Source: Roseiarcus sp963742305 (GTDB lineage Bacteria; Pseudomonadota; Alphaproteobacteria; Rhizobiales; Beijerinckiaceae). Taken from it: a DNA stretch of 64,000 nucleotides. How positions within the stretch are numbered: position 1 is the first letter of the stretch; every line of letters starts with the position of its first letter. Under the pieces are notes generated by a model, which was given only the letters and a program-made list of their open reading frames with translations, did not search any database and was not told the origin of the DNA. The stretch is taken from positions 1 through 64,000 of the forward strand of contig CAVULN010000028.1 of assembly GCA_963742305.1 (NCBI GenBank), written 5' to 3'. A program made the position numbers and the translations under genes. Below, piece after piece: positions 8,491 through 17,512 of the stretch.

Positions 8491-9645
8491 TTACGCGGAT
8501 TGCATCGGGCCATCGAAATCGTCCCGCCAGTACAGCAATTCATAGGGTCCGTCGTTTTGGTCGCTGGCGCCCGGATTCGTTACGCCTTGTCCCTTAGGGC
8601 CTTTGTCCTTGTCCCCCTTGTCCTTGTCGCCCTGGTCCTTGAGGCGATACACGACCTCCGCGCGAACGCGCCTGCCATTGTCGAATTCGACCGAGATTGA
8701 CGCCCGGAACAGGTTTGTCTTGTCGGCTGTGGCGCGCGCCTTCGCCGGTCCGAGCAGGTCCAGCAATTGCGTCCCGTCGCCAGAACCGGTGGCCCGCGCA
8801 CTCAGCACCGCGCCAAGGATTCTGGGCGTCATTTCCGGGAATGCGGACAGGACCGTCGGGTCCGCTGAGGAGACGTCGACTTCGGCCCGGCCGGTGAACA
8901 CGGTCACGAACGGCAGGACGCGATCCACCACCGCAAGGGGAATCCCGGGGAGAAGACTGAGCTCGAGCGCGCTGTCGAACGGGGCGTGGCGGGGCGGATA
9001 TGGCATGTTCTCTTCGCTATAGAGCTTGTCCTCCTTGGCCGCCTTGTCGCCGCCGCCGCCTCCGCCTGCGAGGCCGGCGTCAGCGGCCGGGCTTGCGTTG
9101 GCGCTTGCCGCGTTGGCGCCGTTGCCTGCCGGGTTGACGGCGGCCGCGTTCGCGCTTGCGCTTGCGGCGTTTGCGTCAGCGCCCGCGGCGTTGGCGTCGG
9201 CGCTCGCCTTGGCCTTCGTCCGCCACCCCACAATGCGGTCGGCAAAATTTTCCGCCCGCGAGGAATCGACGCCGACAGCGGTGAATAGCCCGGCCAGCAA
9301 GTCGGGCGGCGCGGCGTTGAGGTCGATCCTTGCTGTCTCGGGGCGAAAGCGAACCGCGACGCTGGTGCGCCCCACGCGCATGTCGAAGCCGCCGCGGGCC
9401 GGTCTCGCCTTCTCGGGGAGCGCGAGTTGGCGGAAGACCGCCATTTCGACGCCCGCGCGGATCGAAGCCTCCGCCTGCACGCGGTCGTCGGCCACCCGCG
9501 ACCCGCCGGCGGTGTTGACGGTGTAGGAAGAATAGACCGTGGCAAGGGTTGCAAGAGCGGCCAGGATCCAGAGCACCGCAACGAGGACGAAGCCGGCGTC
9601 GGCGCGCGTCGCGGATTTGGGCGCCGATGCCACGCCGGTCCTCAT
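8491..9645 (-). CDS. gspK: Type II secretion system minor pseudopilin GspK
   Basis: 384 residues starting MRTGVASAPKSATR; the ATG overlaps the gspJ stop by 4 bp. Prepilin-like N-terminus (AGFVLVAVLWILAALATLATVYS) where Val replaces the usual Glu at +5, as is normal for GspK. Then the alpha domain with DLNAAPPDLLAGLF (helix-hairpin-helix-like) and LLPGIPLAVVDRVLPFVTVF. Two oddities: an Ala/Asn-rich low-complexity insertion followed by six Gly (about bases 9035-9215), and a Lys/Asp/Gly tail (KDKGDKDKGPKGQG). GspK caps the pseudopilus tip with GspI and GspJ. Confidence 0.85.
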   Translation of the reverse strand: MRTGVASAPKSATRADAGFVLVAVLWILAALATLATVYSSYTVNTAGGSRVADDRVQAEASIRAGVEMAVFRQLALPEKARPARGGFDMRVGRTSVAVRFRPETARIDLNAAPPDLLAGLFTAVGVDSSRAENFADRIVGWRTKAKASADANAAGADANAASASANAAAVNPAGNGANAASANASPAADAGLAGGGGGGDKAAKEDKLYSEENMPYPPRHAPFDSALELSLLPGIPLAVVDRVLPFVTVFTGRAEVDVSSADPTVLSAFPEMTPRILGAVLSARATGSGDGTQLLDLLGPAKARATADKTNLFRASISVEFDNGRRVRAEVVYRLKDQGDKDKGDKDKGPKGQGVTNPGASDQNDGPYELLYWRDDFDGPMQSA

Positions 9646-10343
9646 TGCTGCTTGGCCCCGCCGTCCGGGCTCGATGCGTTCGCCTGCGCCTGAGGCTCCT
9701 GCGTCTGGGATTTGGGGGCGCCGGGGTCGGTGACCCTGATGCGGGCCACGGTCGAGGCGGCCAGGACCCGATTGGCGACCGTGTCCCTGACGGATATCCG
9801 CACCGCCTCGGGCAGCCGCTCCCGGCCCTTCCAGGTCGAGAGCCAGACACGGTCCGGTCCTGCATAGGAGAACGTAATGCGGAAGGGGGCGCGAACGAGG
9901 GTGACAGGATCGCCGAAGGCGATAGGCCTCGGCCTGGCCCCTGCCGCAGTCGGCGCGAAGCGCGCGCGCGTGCGCACCAGCGCGAGGCCGCGATCCTCCT
10001 TGATCTCCGCAAGACGCACGATCTCCAGATGGGGATAGGCGTCTGGACCGATCGCCGGTCGAATGAACATCACCGACGAAGCGTCGCCGTCGAATAACGG
10101 CGCCTGAGCGCCGGCTGTGGGCGTTACGTACTCCGCCGAGGACAGGTCGTCGACGAGCCGCTCGAGGCCAATGCCGAGCAGGTCCGCACGCTGCAGGTCG
10201 ACGAAGCCGCGCCGCCAGTTGGGGAGCCATTGCCCGGCTACCGATGACAGCGCCAGGATGATGGTCGCGGTCAACGCCAGGGTGGCCATCGCCTCGATCA
10301 GCGAGAAGCCCGCGACGGAGGACTCTGAATTCGCCCGATTCAT
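9642..10343 (-). CDS. gspJ: Type II secretion system minor pseudopilin GspJ
   Basis: 233 residues from the ATG at 10343 (MNRANSESSVAGFSLIEAM). The class III prepilin signal GFSLIEAMATLALTATIIL has the expected Gly/Phe cleavage site and Glu at +5. Body motifs such as LVDDLSSAEYV and FSYAGPDRVWLSTWKGRERLP fit GspJ. The C-terminus is Gln/Ala-rich. It overlaps gspI (4 bp) and gspK (4 bp), so it is translationally coupled. It forms the pseudopilus tip complex with GspI and GspK. A longer upstream reading exists but lacks the prepilin layout. Confidence 0.85.
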   Translation of the reverse strand: MNRANSESSVAGFSLIEAMATLALTATIILALSSVAGQWLPNWRRGFVDLQRADLLGIGLERLVDDLSSAEYVTPTAGAQAPLFDGDASSVMFIRPAIGPDAYPHLEIVRLAEIKEDRGLALVRTRARFAPTAAGARPRPIAFGDPVTLVRAPFRITFSYAGPDRVWLSTWKGRERLPEAVRISVRDTVANRVLAASTVARIRVTDPGAPKSQTQEPQAQANASSPDGGAKQQ

Positions 10344-10738
10344 TTTGCCGCCTGCCGCCGCAGACGGATCGTGTCGACCTTCACGATCGCGCCCGATGGG
10401 GATCGTATCGACACCTCGATGCGTTGCGGAATCCAGAGCGTATCGCCAACCACCGCGGGCGCGCCCACGAGGGTTGAATCGATGCGCCAATCGTGCGCGT
10501 CGAGTACGCCCGCGAGGCGCCCGACGGGAAGCGTCGCGCGGGACGGCATGCCGGCCATGACCTTGCGGGCCGTTTCGATCGCCGCGAGATGTCGCCCGGT
10601 ATAGAGGTCGGCGCGCATGCTCGTGCTGGCCAAGGCCCCAATCGCTGCCAGGCCGGCGCCCATCACCGCGAGCGCCGCCAGCGCCTCGATCAGGGTGAAG
10701 CCCGCGGCTCGTTCGTCAGGACTTGCCGGTCGGCACAA
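10340..10738 (-). CDS. gspI: Type II secretion system minor pseudopilin GspI
   Basis: 132 residues, usual length for GspI. A short leader MCRPASPDERAAG precedes FTLIEALAALAVMGAGLAAIGAL, giving a cleavage site at AG/F with Glu+5. The C-terminal part (DAHDWRIDSTLVGAP, LWIPQRIEVSIRSPSG) matches the beta-sheet of minor pseudopilins. Its start overlaps gspH by 23 bp and its end overlaps gspJ by 4 bp. Processed by the prepilin peptidase encoded at 17509. Confidence 0.85.
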   Translation of the reverse strand: MCRPASPDERAAGFTLIEALAALAVMGAGLAAIGALASTSMRADLYTGRHLAAIETARKVMAGMPSRATLPVGRLAGVLDAHDWRIDSTLVGAPAVVGDTLWIPQRIEVSIRSPSGAIVKVDTIRLRRQAAK

Positions 10739-11177
10739 TTTCGACGCCTCCAGTCAGCCAGTTGACCCGAATTTGATACCCGACGCCTTGTCGAGCGATG
10801 GCGATGACGCCTCCGCACGACTCGCCGCTCGGAAAGAAATCGATCGTCGCGCCGACAAGCCTGTCGCCACAGCGCTGCGCAAGGAGCGCCTCGAACGTCA
10901 CGTCGGCGGGAATCTCGACGACGGACGCCGTCGCTCCCGAAATAACAATTCGGCGCCCGGCGTCGAGCGATGTCGCCACTTGCGCGTGACTGCGCATGGC
11001 GGCGTTGCGGTCACCCTTGAGGAGGGCCGCGACCTCGACGGCGTAACCGGCGAGCCGCTCCTGCGACGTGCCGCGCGGAATGGCGGGCAAAACGAGCGCC
11101 GCCAAAAGACCGATGATCGCCAGCACGCAGACGACTTCGATCAGGGTAAAGCCGGCCTCCGCGTCAGTTTGCGGCAT
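10716..11177 (-). CDS. gspH: Type II secretion system minor pseudopilin GspH
   Basis: 153 residues starting MPQTDAEAGFTLIEVV at 11177, one base overlapping the gspG stop. N-terminal prepilin helix FTLIEVVCVLAIIGLLAALVLPAI with Glu+5, then LLKGDRNAAMRSHAQVATSLD and a C-terminal FFPSGESCGGVIAI characteristic of GspH. It links the tip complex to the GspG fibre. A longer upstream reading begins in Arg-rich sequence that belongs to gspG and is not used. Confidence 0.85.
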   Translation of the reverse strand: MPQTDAEAGFTLIEVVCVLAIIGLLAALVLPAIPRGTSQERLAGYAVEVAALLKGDRNAAMRSHAQVATSLDAGRRIVISGATASVVEIPADVTFEALLAQRCGDRLVGATIDFFPSGESCGGVIAIARQGVGYQIRVNWLTGGVEIVPTGKS

Positions 11178-11644
11178 TATCGCGACGCGCTCCTGATCAG
11201 GCTTTGGGAATCGCCGGCGCCGCCGGCGCCGTAGGAATCGATCTCGTAGGGCGCATGGTCGCCGGGAGTTTTGTAAAGATAGGGATGACCCCACGGATCC
11301 ACCGGCACCGAGCCGGTCTTGAGGTAGGGCCCGTTCCAGGCCTGCGCCGACGGCGGACGCTCGACCAGCGCCGTCAAGCCTTCATTGCCGTCCGGATAAG
11401 CGCCGTTGTCGAGGTAGTAGAGGTCGAGCGCGGCCGAAAAGCTTTCAATCTGGATCTTCGCCGCCTTCACTTTCGACTCGCTGAGATAGTTCAGCACGCG
11501 AGGACCGACCAGCCCCACGACCAAGCCGATAATGGCGATCACAACCAGCATTTCGACCAGCGTGAAGCCGCCTTCCCGATGATCGACCTTCGCCCGGTCG
11601 CCCGGGCGCGCGAGCCGCTCCCGCCAGTGAGCAATCTTCCTCAT
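11177..11644 (-). CDS. gspG: Type II secretion system major pseudopilin GspG
   Basis: 155 residues. After a basic leader (MRKIAHWRERLARPGDRAKVDHREGG) comes the canonical helix FTLVEMLVVIAIIGLVVGLVGPRV. Then the GspG hallmarks: SESKVKAAKIQIESF, LDLYYLDNGAYPDGNEGL, WNGPYLKTGSVPVDPWGHPYLY and a calcium-site-like C-terminal YEIDSYGAGGAG. The leader is longer than in many GspG proteins. This is the main pseudopilus subunit, cleaved and N-methylated by GspO-type peptidases, and lies 11 bp after gspF. Confidence 0.93.
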   Translation of the reverse strand: MRKIAHWRERLARPGDRAKVDHREGGFTLVEMLVVIAIIGLVVGLVGPRVLNYLSESKVKAAKIQIESFSAALDLYYLDNGAYPDGNEGLTALVERPPSAQAWNGPYLKTGSVPVDPWGHPYLYKTPGDHAPYEIDSYGAGGAGDSQSLIRSASR

Positions 11645-11655
11645 TTGCCAATCTC

Positions 11656-12876
11656 CTAGTCGACGACCTGATAGACAGACAGCAGCGCCGTCATCACCGA
11701 CACGATCAACCCCCCGACGATCAGGCTGATTATGATAATGGCGAGCGGGCCAACGACCCCGATGGCGCGATCAAGGCTCCGTTGAAGTTTCGCCTCATAG
11801 AAGTCGGCGATGCGTCCGGCGAGCATCGCAAGCTGTCCGGAGTCTTCTCCCAGGCGGAGCGTTCTCACCGCCATCGGCGGGAGAGCCCGCGTTTCCAAAA
11901 GCGCATCCGAAAGCTTTCCCCCATGACGCACCTTGTCGACGATATGCGACCACTGCGCAGAGGTCCCGGTCGACTCCATGGTGTCGATCAGAATGCGCAG
12001 CGCCGTAGTCAGCAGGACGCCGCTGGACAGCAAAAGGCTCAGGTTCCGGCAGAAGAGGCCCGTGCGATGGTAGTCCATGATCGGCCGCACGACCGGCAGG
12101 CGCGCAAGCGCGCGAATGACCGTTCGTCGCGTGGAGCGGCGCCGCAGAATGAACCAGCCGGCCAACAGGCTGACAAGCGCTACCGCCGCGATCGTTTGTC
12201 CGTTCGCGCGCATGAAATCCGATAACCGGAGAAATGTGGCTAGCACAGGATCGAGCTTGGCGTTGAAGTCGCGAAATATGTTTCCAAACTGGGGAAGGAC
12301 GAAGTTGAGGAAAAACAGCAGAACCGCGCCCGCCGCGAGCAGGAGGAACGCGGGATAGCGCAGCGCGTCGCTTATCCGCCGCGCCAGCGCTTCGGCGCGC
12401 TGACGCTCCGCCGCCAGCGCTTCGAGGACCGTCACCAACGCCCCCGAGGTTTCGCCGATGCGGATGAGCGCCACGTAGATCGGCGGGAAAATCCTGGGGT
12501 GCTTGGAGATCGCCTCGCCGAAACTGTCTCCGGACAGAATGGAGCTTGTGAGCGCCGCAGCGGTTGGCCGCATGCGGCTCATCTCGGCGTCGGTGGCGAG
12601 GAGTTCGAGCGCGTCGTTGATGCGAGCGCCGGTGTGCAACAGCAAGGCCAGGTCGGCGGTGAAAATGGTGACGTCTTCCGCGCGCGGTCCGGTCAGCCGC
12701 AGCGACGCCAGGGCGCTGCTTGCGAACTTGGCCTCGTTCCGCGCCGTCGCCGCCTCGATCGGAATCAGGCCCAGATATTCGACCCGACGGTTGACCTCCG
12801 CGAGAGAGGTCGCGTCGAGCGAGCCAGTGACGACTTCGCCGACCTGCGTCAGGGCGCGATATTGAAAGGTTGCCAT
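11656..12876 (-). CDS. gspF: Type II secretion system inner-membrane platform protein GspF
   Basis: 406 residues, full family length. Starts MATFQYRALTQVGEVVTGSLDA and has two GspF/PilC domains: the first around DVTIFTADLALLLHTGARINDALELLA and IGETSGALVTVLEAL, the second around LFCRNLSLLLSSGVLLTTALRIL and LRLGEDSGQLAMLAGRIADFYE. Three membrane spans: YPAFLLLAAGAVLLFFL, IAAVALVSLLAGWFI and the C-terminal PLAIIIISLIVGGLIVSVM. Four bp separate it from gspE. It anchors the pseudopilus assembly machine. Confidence 0.95.
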   Translation of the reverse strand: MATFQYRALTQVGEVVTGSLDATSLAEVNRRVEYLGLIPIEAATARNEAKFASSALASLRLTGPRAEDVTIFTADLALLLHTGARINDALELLATDAEMSRMRPTAAALTSSILSGDSFGEAISKHPRIFPPIYVALIRIGETSGALVTVLEALAAERQRAEALARRISDALRYPAFLLLAAGAVLLFFLNFVLPQFGNIFRDFNAKLDPVLATFLRLSDFMRANGQTIAAVALVSLLAGWFILRRRSTRRTVIRALARLPVVRPIMDYHRTGLFCRNLSLLLSSGVLLTTALRILIDTMESTGTSAQWSHIVDKVRHGGKLSDALLETRALPPMAVRTLRLGEDSGQLAMLAGRIADFYEAKLQRSLDRAIGVVGPLAIIIISLIVGGLIVSVMTALLSVYQVVD

Positions 12877-12880
12877 TTGT

Positions 12881-14602
12881 TCACCGCGCCATCGTCACTC
12901 TGAGGGCCTCCGCCACTGTGGTCACGCCTTCGCGGCACTTGGCGATCGCATCGTCCATCATCGTGGTCAACCCCGCGTGCCGCGCGGCTTGATCCAGAGC
13001 CATGGCGTCGATCTGCTGGCCGATACAACTGCGCACCTCGCCGTCGACTTCCAATGCCTCGAACACCCCGACACGGCCGCGATAGCCGGCGCCCGCGCAC
13101 CGCTCGCAGCCCTTCGGCTCAAACACCGTCTCTCCCACCGAAAGCCCACAGGCTTCATAGCGCGGATCAGCGTTGAAATCCGCTGCGGAGATTTCCTTGC
13201 GCGACTTGCACCGGTCGCACAGGATGCGGACCAGCCGCTGCCCAATGACGCCCCGGAGCGTCGACTTGAGCAGGAATCCCTCGACGCCGAGATCGAGCAG
13301 GCGCGGCGCCGCCGCGATTGCGGTCTCCGTGTGTAGCGTCGTCAAAACGAGATGCCCGGTCAAGGCCGCATGGATAGCAATGTTCGCCGTCTCCGCGTCC
13401 CGGATTTCGCCGACCATGATCACGTCCGGGTCCTGCCGAACGAAGGCGCGCAAGGCTGAAGCGAAGGTGAGGCCGATTGCCGGTTTGACCTGGGACTGAT
13501 TGATGCCGGCGATCTCGTATTCGACGGGGTCCTCGATGGTGAGGATCTTGCGCGAGGGTGTATTGAGCGCCGAGAGCATCGTCGCGAGCGTCGTCGTCTT
13601 GCCGCTTCCCGTCGGACCGGTGATGATGATCATGCCGTGCGGCAAATCGATGAGCCGCCGGAGCCTGCGCTCATCATTGGCGCGCAAACCGAGCTTGGCG
13701 ATATCGAGAAGGCCTCGATCCCGCGGCAAGAGGCGAATGACGGCGGTCTCGCCGTGCTGCGTCGGCATGACGGCGACGCGGGCGTCCAGATTGAGGCCGG
13801 CGGCCTCGAGCCGGGCCGCGCCGTCCTGGGGCAGGCGTCTCTCCGCAATGTTGAGGCCCGCCAGGATCTTGATGCGGGAAATCAACGCCTGCGGCAATGC
13901 GTGCGCCGGCGCCGGCACCGGCCTCAGCAGTCCGTCCACCCGCATGCGCACCGTCAGTCCGTTGCGCATCGGTTCGATATGGATGTCGCTTGCCCGAAGC
14001 TCGATCGCCTTGTCCAGAAGGTCATTGACCGCGCGCACGACCGGCGCGCCGCTGGCGAGGTCGCGCAGGCTGTCGACGCTCTCCTCGACCGCCCCGGAAG
14101 CCAGAACCGGGGATGACGCCGGCAGTCCCTCCTCATCTGACCCCAGGCGCTCGATGAGCGCCGCGGCAATGTCCTCGAAAGAGGCGATCGAGACGGCGAC
14201 CGGGCCGCCGAGCACGATTTCGGCCCCTCTTTGCGCCGCGACATCGGTCGGATCGGCGACTGCGAGGCCGAAGCGTCCGCCGCCGGCGTCATAGGGAAAG
14301 ATCACCGTTTCACGCAGGAATCTCCTGGTAAATCGCTCGACAAGCGAAGGAACCGCCAGGAGTTCCGGCAATGTCGTCCGCGGGCGCCGATAATACGCGG
14401 CGAGTTCGTCCGCGAACTCGCTGGCTGAAAGATCGCAGGATTCCCAGATCGACCGAATTGAGGGGCGGCCGACGTTCCAGTCCAACTCGGAGATTTTGAC
14501 GTCGGCGTCACGAAAGAGGTTGTCGTTCAAGTGCCTTACGAAGCCAGCAATTGGCTGCGCAGAAGAATCAGCGCTGTTGGTGTTGTTTCTCACAATATTC
14601 AT
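12881..14602 (-). CDS. gspE: Type II secretion system ATPase GspE
   Basis: 573 residues from the ATG at 14602 (MNIVRNNTNSADSS); a start nine codons earlier is possible. Contains an N1E-type domain, the N2 region (DLLDKAIELRASDIHIEPM), Walker A GPTGSGKTTTLATML, Asp box ILTIEDPVEYEIAGINQSQV, Walker B DPDVIMVGEIRDAETA, His box TGHLVLTTLHTETA, and the zinc-binding Cys quartet (LCDRCKS ... GCERCAGAGYRGRVGVFE). A cytoplasmic hexameric ATPase that powers pseudopilus growth through GspL and GspF. First gene of the minus-strand gsp operon. Confidence 0.95.
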   Translation of the reverse strand: MNIVRNNTNSADSSAQPIAGFVRHLNDNLFRDADVKISELDWNVGRPSIRSIWESCDLSASEFADELAAYYRRPRTTLPELLAVPSLVERFTRRFLRETVIFPYDAGGGRFGLAVADPTDVAAQRGAEIVLGGPVAVSIASFEDIAAALIERLGSDEEGLPASSPVLASGAVEESVDSLRDLASGAPVVRAVNDLLDKAIELRASDIHIEPMRNGLTVRMRVDGLLRPVPAPAHALPQALISRIKILAGLNIAERRLPQDGAARLEAAGLNLDARVAVMPTQHGETAVIRLLPRDRGLLDIAKLGLRANDERRLRRLIDLPHGMIIITGPTGSGKTTTLATMLSALNTPSRKILTIEDPVEYEIAGINQSQVKPAIGLTFASALRAFVRQDPDVIMVGEIRDAETANIAIHAALTGHLVLTTLHTETAIAAAPRLLDLGVEGFLLKSTLRGVIGQRLVRILCDRCKSRKEISAADFNADPRYEACGLSVGETVFEPKGCERCAGAGYRGRVGVFEALEVDGEVRSCIGQQIDAMALDQAARHAGLTTMMDDAIAKCREGVTTVAEALRVTMAR

Positions 14603-15061
14603 CGTGATCCCGCTACAACCTCGAGACACTTGGATCGCCGGGAGAGAAACGCGCCGAGTTGAACGCGGTATAGATGGTCAGTCGCTTTGTGAAACACCTG
14701 AGAAGTCTGCCAAATTTTCCAACGTCCCACCGTCCCCCAAAGACGATTGATGAACGTCGCTTCGCCTGCCCTGATCAATTTTCCCCATGACGATAACGGC
14801 TGTATTGTGGCGCGACTGTGGCGTTTCGAGCTGGTCATTTGCCTATACCTTTATGCCTCGTTGCCAAGAGTCCCTGGCGAGAGCGGTTTTTGGCGACGCC
14901 CGCCCTCCGACATTATCGGCGCCGCCGAAGTAGACCCAAAAGAGCGCCGCCGATCGCTGCAAGCCGCTACCGCCGGGCTGGCGGATGACGCCCGGGCAAG
15001 TCCACTGATGCCAAGCGAGTAACCACCGGCCAATCATTGATAAATATATCTGTTTAACATA
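14603..15061. promoter_or_regulatory. Divergent control region between gspE and gspD
   Basis: 459 bp with no gene. It must carry the promoters for gspE-N (leftward) and gspD-O (rightward). It is more AT-rich close to gspD (around 15030-15062, TATATC and TTAACATAT elements). No clear sigma-70 pair or regulator palindrome can be called by eye. Confidence 0.5.
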
Positions 15062-17512
15062 TTGGTGGTGGTTCTCGCGCCACTTTGCCAAGACCCCCGT
15101 CTTTACTTTCCTCTCGGATTGGGCTTTTTTAAGCCAACTCGTATCAATGAATTTTTTGCGCATCGCAAGGGGGCGCTGTTGGCTGGAGGTTCGAGGGTCC
15201 GCCACTTGGGCGCCTTTCGTCTCGTCTTCCTCGGCGCTCCGGCGGTCGGGGGCCTGCTCCTCGCAGGGGCTTGCAACACGACCTATCTCGACCAGTCGAA
15301 GGACGAGCCCCAGAACGCCGCCGACATCATGCGCGCCGCCGATCTGCGGCCGCGGTATCCGCAGGCCACGGGCACGGTCGATACGGGCGGGGCTTCTCCG
15401 CCCAAGGCGTTCTCATTTTTCGGGTCGTCAGCGCCTCCGCTCGCCGCGCCGCAACCTGCGGGGTCGGGGGAGGTGGAGCCGACGGGGGGCGGGGGCTACA
15501 CCCTGAACTTTGAAAACGCCCCGATATCGCAGGTGGCGAAGTCGATCCTCGGCGATATCCTCGGGGTTGGCTATGTGATCGATCCTCGCGCCCAGGGCAC
15601 GATCAGCCTCTCCTCCGGCCGGCCGATCGACAAGAAGGACATGCTCTTTGTCCTCGAAAACGCGCTGGCCGCCAACAATCTGGTCATGGTCCGGAACGTG
15701 TCCGGTTACCGCATCGCGCCCGCCAATGAGGGCGGCGTGGGAATGGTCGACGAGGCCACGGGATCCGGCAGCACGCAGCCCGGATTTGGCCTGACCGTGA
15801 TCCCGCTGCAATACGTCTCCGGAACGACGCTGACGAAACTGCTCGAAGGCTTCGCGACCCGACCCGGCGCCATTCGTACGGATCCGAGCGGCAAGCTCCT
15901 GATCGTGGTGGGGACCGGAAGCGAGCGCCAATCGGCCGTTGAGACGGTTCGCAGCTTCGACGTCGACTGGCTCAAGGGGCAGTCCGTCGGCATGTATCCA
16001 GTGCAAAACAGCACGCCCGAGCCGATCGTCAGCGAACTTGAGAAGATCATGGACTCGGGCGATTCGGGACTAGGCCACGGGCTCGTGAAGCTCCAACCGG
16101 TCTCGCGGCTGAACTCCATTCTGGTCGTCGCCACGAAGCCTGAACTGCTCCGCACCGCCGCGCGCTGGATCTCGAGGCTCGATGAACCTTCTACGTCGAG
16201 CGCGAGCGTCAAGGTCTACAAGGTGCGCTACGGCGACGCCAAGGTCATCGCCCAGTTGCTGCAGCAGGTCTTCGTCACCAATGGAGGCGCGGTCTCGGCG
16301 GAATCGGCGACCAACGAGATCGCTCCCTCGTCTGGCGTCAAGGCGATGACGGCGGCTGAGAGGCTGACGGGAGGGGTCCCGGCGTCCAACAGCAGTCTCG
16401 GCGGCGGTCTCGGCAATGCCGCCGGCAATACCAGTAGTTCCGCTCAGCAAGCTGGAGGCGCGGCCGCGCGAACCGGCGGCGCCCAGCAATTCGGCGGGGT
16501 TCCGGTCGCGACGCTCAACTCCGAACTCGGCGCGCTGGGTCAAGGCGGGTCGGGCGGACCGCAGCTGCCGAATGTCCGGATCACCGCCGATGTCCTCAAC
16601 AACTCGGTGCTCATCTATTCGAGGCCCGACGAATACAAGCTCATCGAACGGACGCTCATTCAGCTCGACCGGCCGAAATTGCAGGTCGCAATCGACGTCA
16701 CCATCGCTGAGGTCACGCTGAACAATGCGCTGAACTACGGGGTGCAGTTTTTCCTCGCCGGCGGCGCGGTTTCCAATACGGTGTCCGGCACGATACCGAG
16801 CATCATCAACAACGTCGCCTCGAACAACGGCTCCACGACCACCGGGACCGGCTTGTCGGGTGGGTTCAATATCATCGCTGGCAACGCGGCGGCCCCGCGC
16901 GTCGTGATCAACGCGCTTTCGGCGATAACCGACGTCAAGATCCTTTCCAATCCCTCACTCGTGGTCGTCGACAATGGCGATGCATCGCTCGAGGTGGGCG
17001 ATCAGGTTCCGGTGTCGACCGGAAGCGCGGCCGTGCTCAGCGCCAACAACGCCCTCGTCAACACGATCGACTACAAAAACACTGGCGTCATCCTTCACGT
17101 CCAGCCGCACGTGAACTACAACGGGTCGGTTATGCTCGACATCGACCAGCTGGTCAGCGAGCCGACCGGTCCCAGTCTCACCCCCACGATTTCGACGCGC
17201 GAGGTGAAGAGCACGATCTCCGTCATCTCCGGGCAAACGGTGCTGCTCGCAGGCATGATCCAGGACAATCTGACAAAATCGCGGTCGGGCATACCGATTC
17301 TCAATCAACTGCCGTATGTCGGCGCGGCTTTCGGGACGACGGGCAACAACGACGTTCGCACCGAGCTCATCATGTTCATTCGCCCGCAGATCATTCGCAA
17401 CGGCGCGGACGCGGCGATGGTCGCCGAGGAGCTTCGCTCCAAGATGCGCAGTGGAAGAGCCCCGGCGCTGACCCTGCCTTCCATGCTCAATGTCCTCTCC
17501 CGACCGCAGTGA
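15062..17512 (+). CDS. gspD: Type II secretion system secretin GspD
   Basis: Up to 816 residues; the first about 40 are doubtful and a TTG start near 15179 is possible. Signal-peptide-like segment LVFLGAPAVGGLLLAGACN. N0 domain TLNFENAPISQVAKSILGDILGVGYVIDP, N1-N3 domains (FGLTVIPLQYVSGTTL, VKVYKVRYGDAKVIAQLLQQVF), a Gly/Ser-rich loop (GVPASNSSLGGGLG), then the secretin core LQVAIDVTIAEVTLNNALNYGV, VLSANNALVNTIDYKNTGVIL, STISVISGQTVLLAGMI and GIPILNQLPYVGAAFG. Forms the outer-membrane channel. Transcribed away from the other gsp genes and overlapping gspO. Confidence 0.95.
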   Translation: MVVVLAPLCQDPRLYFPLGLGFFKPTRINEFFAHRKGALLAGGSRVRHLGAFRLVFLGAPAVGGLLLAGACNTTYLDQSKDEPQNAADIMRAADLRPRYPQATGTVDTGGASPPKAFSFFGSSAPPLAAPQPAGSGEVEPTGGGGYTLNFENAPISQVAKSILGDILGVGYVIDPRAQGTISLSSGRPIDKKDMLFVLENALAANNLVMVRNVSGYRIAPANEGGVGMVDEATGSGSTQPGFGLTVIPLQYVSGTTLTKLLEGFATRPGAIRTDPSGKLLIVVGTGSERQSAVETVRSFDVDWLKGQSVGMYPVQNSTPEPIVSELEKIMDSGDSGLGHGLVKLQPVSRLNSILVVATKPELLRTAARWISRLDEPSTSSASVKVYKVRYGDAKVIAQLLQQVFVTNGGAVSAESATNEIAPSSGVKAMTAAERLTGGVPASNSSLGGGLGNAAGNTSSSAQQAGGAAARTGGAQQFGGVPVATLNSELGALGQGGSGGPQLPNVRITADVLNNSVLIYSRPDEYKLIERTLIQLDRPKLQVAIDVTIAEVTLNNALNYGVQFFLAGGAVSNTVSGTIPSIINNVASNNGSTTTGTGLSGGFNIIAGNAAAPRVVINALSAITDVKILSNPSLVVVDNGDASLEVGDQVPVSTGSAAVLSANNALVNTIDYKNTGVILHVQPHVNYNGSVMLDIDQLVSEPTGPSLTPTISTREVKSTISVISGQTVLLAGMIQDNLTKSRSGIPILNQLPYVGAAFGTTGNNDVRTELIMFIRPQIIRNGADAAMVAEELRSKMRSGRAPALTLPSMLNVLSRPQ

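Noticed and set aside
8491..10230. A single 579-residue reading covering gspK and upstream bases
   Set aside because: The first about 195 codons are an Arg/Gly-rich shadow of gspJ; the prepilin-type start lies at 9645.
9642..10490. A 282-residue version of GspJ
   Set aside because: The first 49 codons overlap gspI out of frame and precede the prepilin signal; the start at 10343 gives the normal layout and coupling.
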